Source of the DNA: Fasciola hepatica | Taxonomy: Eukaryota > Platyhelminthes > Trematoda > Plagiorchiida > Fasciolidae | Direction: 5' to 3' | Length of the DNA: 64,000 bases | Assembly (NCBI GenBank): GCA_948099385.1 | Contig: CANUEZ040000129.1 | Span: forward strand, 2,728,001 to 2,792,000 | Part shown: positions 49,801 through 61,800 of the stretch, piece after piece | Layout of the letters: each line of letters begins with the position of its first letter | Numbering within the stretch: the stretch's first letter is position 1 | The notes under the pieces: generated by a model | Told to the model about the DNA's origin: nothing | Databases searched by the model: none | The model's input: the letters and a program-made list of their open reading frames with translations, nothing else | Position numbers and translations under genes: made by a program

Positions 49801-52800
49801 GGGCTGGCTCTCAACGGTTTGTTGAACATCTACACTACATGATATAGCACCCTTCCGTCACTGGCTTTGAACGGTAACAACTCGCTTCCCACACAGCGAT
49901 CGACTCCTATTTATTTCTCGTGCTCTTTTATTGCTTAGTCATGAAATTTTGCATGTTTTGTTGTCTACATCACTCACGGAGATGTATTGCTTTCAGACTC
50001 ACCTTCATTGTCCCGTCACTGTTAAAGATGCGAATATCATAAGCGGGCTTCCATCCACATCTGCCCACAACGTAGGAGATCAACATTTCCACTTGACCCG
50101 TCTCTCTCGGTTCAACCAGAACACTGAGCTCCCTAGTATTCATACAGAGGAAGAAAAACATGGGAAAAGGAGCATTATAACACTGGATACATGCAATCAC
50201 GCACGGACAATTTTGTTCTCAATGAATTAGTCTTATCGAATTTACCACACGCTTCCTACACGTTTCGTTTGATAGCTCTTCTATACCTTCAAAAGAAACT
50301 TTTCCAGCTGGGAGGGAACGAAATTAGCCCGGTAAGGGGAAGATCGGTCACCGTTTTCCAATCAAATCACATTCACTACCCACGTTTGAGAGAAAGCTAT
50401 CTGATAACTAGTGTTGATAAATCAATGAAAATTAAGACAACTGAATTGCCGAAGCTGGAAACTTCAAAATGAGATGCATGCAGAACCTCCTAAATAGTAC
50501 GGCTTCCATCAAGGTCGATCGTCCTGCTAAGTGCGCATTCGAGCTTGTGGCTTTCTGTGATTTTGCTCCGGAGGAAAGTCACATTATCACCATCTGTCTC
50601 AGGCTCATGGCTTTTTGACGTGATTTATTACATCACATCCGCTTTTGTGGTCATAACGATCTTCACTACCGTAAAATACTCGTAAACGGAGAGTGCTGTA
50701 GGTGACATTTGTTCTTGTTTACATGACTATCGTAAGCCGGAATCGAAATGACATGTGTATAACTGAGTGTGTCAAACTATACAAAACTCTGCACAGATTT
50801 TTACACATTTATGGCCCAGTTCTTCCCTGAAAATCTAGTTAGAAATCAACGAAGACTTGGTCATAGCTAACAGTGGGTGTTTTTTTGAGTCAAATCAATG
50901 AAATATTTTAATTGAATGGAAGTTTGAAACCAGTAAGAAGGACTCAGCCATTTGTTGAACATCATCAGGTCATATTTGCATTATCCGACCTGTAAGATTA
51001 GTGCTTTGGAGTGATGAGCCGGGAATAATCCAAAATTCGCAACACATACCCAACTGATGAGTGCTACATGAACGTACGGAAATTTCATCAAAATGGTGAA
51101 TTTCTCTTTTGAAAGAAGCTAGGTGATACACAGTACCAATGTGTATCAGACATCAATGCTTGCAATAAAGAATGATTCCGAGGTACAGCCGAAAGTTGCA
51201 CGTATTCCGCAGCACTTTGGACGATCAGGTTGTGGTGGGCGTAAACTTGTTCAGATCCAAGTTCATCTTGAATATCATGCGTGCCAGATAACTGTCACAG
51301 CACAAGGTCAACAGCTGTTTCACCAAGATGCACAGAGAATTTTGAAATACACAGCCGCTATTCTGAGGAGAAATCGGTTCAATATCACCACTGTGTCTGT
51401 ATGTCGCCAATCGCTTAGCGAGAAAAGCGCCACGTCGCTTGCGAAACTAGAACGTATATTGTGTGAATTTGTCTCAAATGCCTAAAGAAATCTCAGAATG
51501 AGGGAAAAAGTTCGGTTGCTTATGCTCAGTCGATAGTTGACAAGCCGGTCCAGCGGGTGAGTGTTACACTACGAAAGCAAGTCTACCTGGGCAAAGCGGC
51601 TGGTGAGTTCCCTTCAGATCTAAAGAGATCCGTCCACGATTTGTCTTCTGTAACTCAAAACATAACTTGATGTTCTGTCCCTAAGGCAGCAAGCCGATAT
51701 AGAGATATGATTAGAGAACCTATCTGACCAGCTATCTGGTCTATTTTTCTGTCCTCCTCGCTGGATTTAAAGAAGCTCAAATCTCCATTTCTGAACGCGT
51801 GCTACCATTATCGTGAAAAAGGACATTCAGCGAAAGGATTATTAGCGTTGAATCACGTGAACCGTCTGAATGAATCGCAGGCTGATAGAGGAATAATGTT
51901 GTCAAGACTAGATGAAGATTCAGGTGAAGTAACCATCAATAAATCGAATTATAAAGAGAAGTTGAAGACGATATTGAACGGGGCTTCCAAATTTACACAG
52001 ACCCCAAATGGAAAGGATGGGACGATTCGAATAGGAAAGCCAGTTTCCACGAGACCTCTAAAACATAAAATACCAATCCACAGGGCAACCTTCTGTAGGA
52101 TACAATTAACTGGGATGACAATTCCTAGATTGTGCGGCATGGCGAATTTGGATAGATGCAGTTCTGCTTAACACGCCGTAGCTATGTGGTTGGCCAGATT
52201 TCCAAATGCAGTCTACAAGACAGATTTCATTTTGTATAAACTGTGAGCAAGGCAAGCAAATGATGCCAGTAGATAGTACCCACTGTTCACCAATTTTCCG
52301 ATTACCGAAATAATCGATTCTCTGCATGAATTCATACAGAAGAAGGATGTCGACTTGGAAATCTTGTTGGATGAACTGCGACAGTTACCATTTCTTGCAT
52401 CCATAAAATCCAGTTTTAGCTCGTCAATGAAATATACCGTGTGAATGACAGAATGGCAATGTGACCACCTTCGGGACCCTTATTTGTGATATTTCCTTGG
52501 CAAAACTTGAAAGTAATCAACTGAATTTAACAACATAGATTACGTCGTGTAAAAACAGTAGGTAGACGATATCCTGTGTGTGACAGATACCACATTTGAC
52601 ACATTTATTCATCAACATTTCTAGCTCCTTCCATCCGTATGTCCATGTGTCCAGTTCACTTTGGAAAATAAATGGACAACAGCCTACCACACTTTGACAT
52701 ATACGTAAGCCGTAGGATTCACAGTTCCGTTCAGTTATCAGGGTGTAGGAGAGCAGCGCGGAACGGGCAATACATTTATTTTAACAGTTTTATATCGTTC

Positions 52801-55800
52801 AAAGCGAAGAGAAATTCCGTACATTGAACAGAAGACAATATTAAATAAACTTCGTTTCCTGTGAAGTGTTTCCCTTTGAAAATGTCTCTCCTGAACAATT
52901 TATTCAAAGGACGACGCAACAAAGTGAAGAAATCAAAACAGGAAGCATTTGAAACGAAGCCCACAGATGTTCCTTTGCCGTTCGAACGCGGTACGGAAGC
53001 CGAAATTATTCAACGAAGACTAACAGGAGCAGTCAAGAGAACAATCTACGTTGCATAACTACCAGTTCTGTTTGCACCCAAACCGACCATGTGTTTTCGA
53101 CTGAAGGATAGTGTGCCAGATTCCATGGCCTATTTTTAATATATCCATTCACCTGTTCCTGTGGAACTAGAGACACCGGTCGCACAACCAGGCGCTTACT
53201 CGAACTCGTTCGTGAATACCTCCCATCTGTGTTGAACAGTGGAGCAGTTGGGCCATCACGACTGACGCTTATTCACATCTTAAGCAGTCAAACCATTCGC
53301 TTTTCACTCTATTTACAAAGTTCGGGGCAAACAATCAGAACTTGTCAAGCGCTGCACCTTAGCCACAGCCGAAGACGTGAGCAAACCTCTTTACAATCAT
53401 CCCCTGAGTGCTCAGAAACAATTTGTCCATTCACAGAAGCTCTCATGACCCACTTCTTGTTCACAGACACGAATGCAACCGCCCGAACATTGCACGCTGA
53501 GAACGATTTCACATGTGCACACACACACACACGCACAAACAAAACTGGATTGTTATCCTGATTTGTAGTTTTGTGGGTCATCTAATGTTACGCATTGGTA
53601 TGAGTACAAATGTAAAGGTCGTGATATTTGCTTGAGGCCAAAGGCAAGCTGTTTGATTTTTCCTTTTATAAAACATTATTTTAAAGACAATCCTAGAAGC
53701 TCTGTGAGAAATATCCTTTTTTGTTTTTATGTGAAACAAGTAAACGCGTGTTTAACCAGCAGGTGTCGGATCTTTAAAGCTTCACCGGTAGAATCAAATT
53801 ACAATTCAGTGTAGACCTCAGATCATCCATCCATCTATCATCGACAGGCCAGACAGAATGTTAGGCATTTGACACGAGTGCTAATCACTAATACACGAAC
53901 TTTTACACATAGGTACGAGAGAATCGTAGAGGAAGACATTTCTATGAGCAATACTTTCTCAAAGGTACCCGTACAAATAACTGTCAATTACGTACACACT
54001 TTCCTTATTGTTGTTTCAATAAGTTAGGATTTTGAATGATTGAACTTTGTCACCATTTTTCAGATTGTCCAGTTGTTTTAACCGCACATTAAGGGACTGA
54101 AGCCATATTTATCAAAATCTTTTTAATGCACTCCACTCCAGCCAGTAATGGGGTACTACATCAACCAACTATAACTAATGCCACTATTTCTACAAATGCA
54201 ACTGATGAGAGTAATTGTATTATATTTACCAGTAGCGGAAATCGGCGAGTATAGCGAGCAGTACCGAATGATAATGATGCTTCTGAAGCAAAGCCGAAAA
54301 TGAGTATTCAGTAGGAGCGTAATGAAGTGTGGCCCTTGGAGTGGGCCATTCAGTTCCAGATAACTCTAATCCGACCGCTTTAAGACCATCTATCTATGTT
54401 TGTTTAATGGGTATCTAGCCTTACATCTTTACCAAACTCTTATGGAAACATTCAGTAGCGCAGAGAAGTCACGTGCCCACAAGAACCCGCTCCGGATGAC
54501 CATAAGATTTGGACTGCCAAAGGACCCGACCAGCCAGTCTTGGTAAAGAGCACAACAACGGCGGACCCCTTTACCAACAAATTGAGCTGGCGGTTGTGGA
54601 TTTTGGACCTGCGTAATCAGGTTCATTATTCAGAGAATTTTTCATTACTTCATAAACAAACACCAAAGTTTAAGAAGCCTCAGATTACTAGCCTTGTTTC
54701 ATCGTTTAAGATCAAGGCGTCATCAGTTTTTGACATGAATACAAAATATAATCTATGTCATACCCGGTCATTATAAGAGGGAAAAAATCTATAAAAAAAA
54801 GTATTTCAATGATTGCAAAAAAGTGGAACTGTGCCTTTCGTAAAAAATGTATGCAGTTATTCTAATAGGAGCAATTTGCATACCACATTACAGAGCACCT
54901 TCTGGTCCTTTCGTGAGTTTATTTCCGTCCTCTTCTAATAAAATGAACACCGAAATTTTAATGCGATTGAATGCCTCTCCTATTGGATTGGAAACAAATT
55001 TCAAGTAGGAACAGTTGGAGAAAAAATCTCCCACTGTCCACAAGTAAATTGATCCACTGTGCGCGTAAGGATACCTCGATCACCCCGTTAACCCATCGGG
55101 TTAAATCTACTACTTGAGACTTGTATGGCACTGAAACGTGACCCATGAGTGCCATAGTGATTGAATGTTTGCGCCCAAATAGGCTTGCATCCTTGTTAAG
55201 ACCCAATGTTCTGTCGCAGGACAGCAAGTTTGTACCAAGCCCTGGAAACCAAATCATTGTTGAAAACGCTCGATCAGAGATGTGAGGGTACAAATATGGC
55301 ATGTCTCGCTAGCTGGACGGAGTGGGTGGTAGTTAGCCCACTGAGTGATGACTTCTGTTCCGCTTGTGGCGCAGGGTGTCGAAACAAAGCGTCAGAAGTT
55401 GTTACATTTTTGGCACAGATTTCATGGGTGAACCAGTTCTGATTGATTCTTACTGAGTCTGGATGTGTCAAATTTAATTGGAGATCATTATTGTTCCCTG
55501 CATCTTTGAGAGCAATCACATTGTCAAACACGAATAGCACATCTCTCGCACACTTTTATACTCCAGAAAGAAAACACCAATTTGGTAAGTTTATGCTGAT
55601 ATTTACCAGTGATTGCGCGGTTGATTAGGCTAGTAAATCTGCTTTTAGCAAGGTGATATGCAGTAATCGGGACTTCGGTAATTAACCCACGCGGACAGCA
55701 CCGTGGTACCAACGCTGAAATAGTCGCATTTATCACATCGTAAGTGTGTATCGTTTTCTGCCATATTTCAAATCTCATTCGGTTTTAATAAATTAGGCTA

Positions 55801-58800
55801 TTCTAGCTGTATTGTGAGTATGAGTATGAGCGTACGTCTTTATCAGGTCATTAGTCCATAAACTTTCCCGCCCTATGTGATTCGGAAGACGTATATATAA
55901 CCGAATAGGAAAATTTTGGCAAGATTATGGCCTTTTTAGGATCGAGTAAAATACCTTAGACACAAATCTGAGACACGAATATTCCAAACATCGTCCACCA
56001 AGTACACTAGGCAATCAGTTAGTCACTGGTATTTGCATGAATGTCATTCTGATTTCCCTTAACGAATACCACTCTCTCTCTCTCAGTCTCACACACGCAG
56101 TTTGGATTGGGCTGGTCAGTGATTAGGTACGGTGATCGGATCGTACGATGTAATCGATAAATTGGCAACCATGAGGCCAGGATGTAAAAAAAAATCACAT
56201 CCTGTCCACAACACATACGCTCATCGACCGATTGTCTTTTTTCAACTCAGTTCAACATACACAAAGACCGACACGGGGAGAGAGAAAAAACAATTCAAGT
56301 TCCGTTTTCCAATATTCTGTACAGAATTCGGAAATGTGCACCCCATGTGTCTGAAAGTGACTCTCGCTGTTTCCGGACAGTCAGAAATGTGGCATAAGTT
56401 ACCCTCGTTTATTTTTTCTCAAGTCAGATTGAGACAAAATGTGCTGAATATGAATTGGGTGTCGGTTCAGTTCTGAAACTAGTTATCCGTCCACAAGAAA
56501 TGCTGATTAAAAAATGAACAACGGGCAAAATTCTGTACTTGGTGACAGTTTGCGTAGTTGTCAGCCCCTGTGTACATTTGCATTTTTAGACGGTCGTCAG
56601 GACACAGCCTGGTGATAGCTAGGAAACGGAGCGAAATGCTTGGTGCAAGCGATTCAACACAACCATTGCGTGTGGGTGTCACAGGCTATTGCTGTATATA
56701 AACTAATTGTGGTTAGTTCAGAATACGAAGGAACTGAATGTGACAAAGTCTGCAAAGCGGAAAGAAATAAACCTCTCCAGGTACGACTTCGAATCAGAAA
56801 CACCTGACGGACGGGTCGGAACAACTTTTCCCAATGAACCACAAGGCTGGCAAGTAGTTTTCGTGGCAATTTTATACGCAATAACTCACCAGCTGGTATT
56901 CGACGGGGAAAATAAATAATTTTTTCAAAATAATACACGGATTTTGTGACCGAGACATGTCATAAAAGTATTATTATTATTATTATTGTTGCTACGATTA
57001 ACTTCCTTTTTATGGTACCATGTTCCTGGAAGGGGGCCGCAACCCGTTGTACGCTGCCATTTGGGGAGAATGACCGGCCACGGTAGCAGTGGGGTACGAA
57101 CCCAGGATAGAAGGGTTGGAAGTCCACCAGTAATTACGGTTGGACTACCGAAGCACCAAAATATCAAACACCTTAAGCGAGATCCGATAAAAGTGATACT
57201 TACCGAGCCAATCGTTCGTCTTGTTTTAGTTCAATCTCGTGCAATTCTTTTTCTATGGCCTCAATACGAGCTTGCACCTGTTCCAATTCTTCATTTGCGT
57301 CCATTAATGAATGGTCCAAACGCTCCGCTTGTTCTTCATAGATATTAAGAAATCTGTGAAGTGTGTCCATGTTGCGTGGATCGTATGGGTTAATACCCTA
57401 GTTTGAAAATGGATGAATTGAGAAGGATACTGGTTTTATTTCTGAAGTAAATGATTTCTCATTATAGGCTATTTGGTAAAAATGGTTACATTTATTTTCA
57501 ACCAGAATATTATGATAAATTTATTTTGTCCCTATTTCGAATTTACAAACATTAAGTGAAAAAAATCAATTACATGAAATCAACAAAATGGGCATATTTT
57601 CCCACCAGAGTTGACGCATAAACTTGGTCTGAACAAGCGGACCGTAATCGTCCATTGTTCAACAGCGTACATCCCGAGCAGTTCTAACGACGGTATCTTG
57701 AAAGTATGTCCGACAGTCTAAAGCGAGACCAGCCGGTACGCCATCCAAAATGATCAATCAGAGAAATTGTTCAACTGACAACCTGGTAAACTTCGGATCC
57801 TTGATTATCTCGAACAAATTTTCCGTGCTTTTAAGCCACAGCTATTCTGTCTTCTGTGAACGTCACTGATTAGTTAGTGTTTTGCCTTGATCATTGTTGT
57901 TCATTTGAAACTGTGTACTTTCGAAATGGTCAGTAGTTTTCATTGCTACTAAAATAGCTACCTAAAAAAAGAGCAGGCTCACAAACGTGGACAGAGTATG
58001 CACATCAAAAACTTACTAGAACGATCAAATTTGAAGTGAAACGTTGATGTTGACAAATTCAACTCTGATTTCATCACCTGCAGTTCTTTGACACTCATGT
58101 TGTTCGAGAGGCTTTTTCTACCATGGGTTGACATTACGTCCACTGAAAATGACACACCAGTTAGCTTATCAGCCTCCATACTCCACACTTAAAGCCGCAG
58201 TTTACCTGGTCCATTTAACAGCTTTAGATTTGGACACGAAATGTAGAACAGTCGGAACGGTGTTTTTCGGCAGAAAGAACATATTTGATAACCTAAATCG
58301 ATCAGTTTTTTCAAAACGCTCCCCGTGAGTCGTGTCGAACCGAAAGTCTGCAGATTGACTTCCGGCTACTTCATTAATTGAAGACAATTCACCTGTTTCA
58401 ACAGCAAATAATCCTCTCCTTTTCCAGTTGACTCTGATAGCCTATAAGGTGCATTTTTCCGCCATTTTTTTAAAATTTTCTTCTACGCAAAATAACTTCC
58501 AATCACCTCGATATTTATTGGCTGCAAATAAGCAAACGATGTGGTTTAAGGCCCCGAATTACCCACACCCAAAAGAACCTCAGTAATTTAGAACAACCCA
58601 AATGAATTTGTGATTTGGTTCTCACCCCGCCCTCTTGTACTGAATGCTTCTAAATGCCAGAAGGTAATAACTTCCTTACTTCCTGTTGGATTACATAACG
58701 TTCACATTGGTGGATTTCCTGTCTTGTATGCAAATAATCGGCCTATACCAATACCCTCATCGGTTAAGCATCTTGGTGTCACACTATCTCACAATCTGTC

Positions 58801-61800
58801 ATGGTTCACGCACTTTCAACAGACGTTCTGTAAAGTTAAAAAGGTCTTAATTTTCCCTCTCAGTTTAAGATTATTTCCAGTCCCCACCAGTTAGTTTTCA
58901 GACTTGTGACTGCTCACATTCCCTCCCACTGGTAATACTTCTCTCCGGTTATATTTTTTGTCTTTTGAAAAATGAGATTTCAACTTGCAAATGTGATCCG
59001 TAAAACACATCTCTAAGTGAAGTGGCATATCCAGAGATACAGTCGTTGTTACTATCATTGATAAACACTTCAACGCTTGTGGCCAGTTCACTTCCAATGT
59101 AATTACAGACATTCATCCTTCCCCGCACAACCAACTTTCAATAGCTCTGTCTACATACGCACACGCCCAAAGCACGAATTTCTATTTGCTCGGACCTCTG
59201 CATATCCCACTTCTGTTTTGACATATTTGCTCGTCTGCTTGCTGCTCCAGTGAAAGTCACCACTGTTTAATTGGATGGAAGTTGTCGTAATTTGCACGCA
59301 TTTCCTGATTCCGTATTTCTGTATCTTTAGATATGGAGTACGTACTGAAAATTCACCCAGTCGAGTGTGTAAAGCTATCACTAAGTTGATATGGTTTGAA
59401 ATGGTTAGCTGGTATTGTCAGCGTATCCATTATGGGAACTGAGTTATTTCAGCGCATAAAAGCATAAACGCAAGTACACCGAAGACAACATCTGGTAGGG
59501 AATCTCGGACAGTGTCCACAAATCAACTCAAGTTCTACCAGAGTTGGCAATTTACCCAGTACGGATTAATTTAGCTCTTGGTTATATCATCTCGCGCTTC
59601 CTATAACTGAATGGTTGATATCCTGTGAACTCATGCTCAGATAAATGATAACGAATTTCACTTTTCGTATTGTACCCTTTTTCCCAGTTCGGTTCAAACT
59701 TCAATTCGAAATGATCCATTAAATTACGGAAGTTCCTCCATGTTGTCGCAGAACAAAATATGGTATCTGGCAACGTATAGCTCCAGATTATGCATACCCA
59801 AATGATGATTCTGTGATTGTATGCTTGCGTAATCTCGAAGATCTATTGCGCTACAAAGGATAGCCGGCAGCCAGACGATGAGACTAGGAGTGGAGAACCA
59901 CGAAACATCAAACGCGATTACGAGCTGAGCGGCTGTTGATTGCCTCCTAACTCGTGAGAAACCTCCATGTAGCAAGGTTAATACAAGGGGTAAGTGAGGA
60001 TAATTACATTTTAACTTCAAAATCAACAAATATAAGGGAATTGCAAAATTGAAGCTATACGTGATATTTCGAATTAAAATTCTGATACAGTAGTTAGAGT
60101 GTATTTTAAGCACCCCATTTAGGTGCGTAGCTATTTCATTGCAGATTCTGCTGTGCACACATTTTTCACTGAGGCAGGTACTAGTTAGAAGATGAGTAAG
60201 AGTGGTCAGTGCTTGACGGGCAGAGAGGTATGAAAGACCTAACCGGTGAACTTGGCCATGTAGGGCGTGTTAGGATTTCTGGGTGGGATCTAAGAGATTC
60301 CCGCACTCAGTGGTTAGTTAAATTAGGGGAAATGGCTAGGTGTCCCGATCAGTTGCACTTTTGTATTCACAAACTTTCTTCATCGACTTGATGGTGCCAC
60401 TTGCAGTTCTGATGCAACTCCCGTTTCTTTGATTTCCGATAGAGGCTGCCACCGAAACCACTGCACCGAATGCATGGATAATGGTTGTTTGAACTGAACT
60501 GAACTGACCGCTGTGCACCGGACTATACAAATTATGTGATAATTCTCGTTGAAAAAGAATAACCATAAACTTGTTTCAATTACCTGACTAGCCAAGTGCT
60601 TTCCTCGCCTATCTGGCTTATGAACTATAGACGGTAAGGACGAACCTGGCAGAAGTGCGAATACAGAATTTCGGATCATGACTAGCTGGTACCGATTATG
60701 CTACAAACCTATAGGTTTCCTTCCCTGCCACCATCCCTCACCCTGTCTTTCTGATCAAAACGCAAATATTTTTCCTACTCCGTCTGTAGTGGGACGATCA
60801 GGCCGAGTAACATAAATCTTTCCATGCACCGAGACTCAGGGTCAACATGCATAATGGGCAACCGGTAGAAGTACACAATCTCCCACTTGTTCTCTTAATG
60901 TCAGCTCTTGTTATCCCTATCGTATGCTTAGGAAGCATTAATCTAAACTGAAAATGTCGGCACATTTTTCATACACCCGGGTTCAAATTACCCCGCTCTC
61001 TTTTTGGGTTCGGCCTTATTTCGTTCGCCAACGATGATGGGAGATTTGAGGCGAACTTGAAAGAATACTATCAAAATGTATTTTGTGTCTACGTACATTC
61101 AGGATAACTTCTTCTCTTCTACCCTTCTGCGTAATGCTAAAAATAGTCTTTCAGTGTAGACAACGCAGCCCATACACTAAATACAAATCGCGCAGCATTA
61201 GCTCCTGTATTTAGAATTTTTCTCATCTCTTACCGCATACAGTTCCCTTAATTAAGCCAAACTTTTCAAGCTTTGTCACCCACATTCGACGATGGTTGAA
61301 GGACGATCTACGACAGACATACTCGTTGAAGCCAATTGTTGTGGATTCAGTGTTTATAGTTTGCAACTCATAATTCCGCACCTCCGAACCCTATCGCCGA
61401 AGGTAGTGCTGGTCTTAATTTTATTGTCAGATTTCCAAATAATTAGGTTTGATTTCCAGTCAAACCTCCCAAGTGTAACGAAATCGACAAGAACATTAGA
61501 GACTCTAGTGACAACACGAGTACAATGATTTCCCTCCATTTACACATATATGATTTAGGGCAGGTTGTTATCCTATGGAAGAGAACAGAATTTGTATTCA
61601 ACATCATGGTATTAGTCTTAACGAGATCTCACCTCTAGTGAACTTTTGTGATCGACATTCAATTGGGGTGATGGTGCACCAGACGAATTTGGACCAACCA
61701 CAGACGACTGAGTTGCAACCGAACCGGAAGTCATGGCAGTGGTAGACCCAGGAACTAATGTACCTGCAGATCCGGCGCTGCTTAATCCGACAGGACCAGT

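Noticed and set aside
52861..53058. Possible small gene starting MSLLNNLFKGRR, recalling Snf7/CHMP4 N-termini
   Set aside because: It lies between the RT and GIY-YIG remnants of Penelope copy 2, and the following residues do not match CHMP4; the similarity is superficial.
54958..55540. Overlapping - strand frames as a decayed LTR retrotransposon
   Set aside because: No protease, RT, RNase H or integrase signature could be read in any frame.
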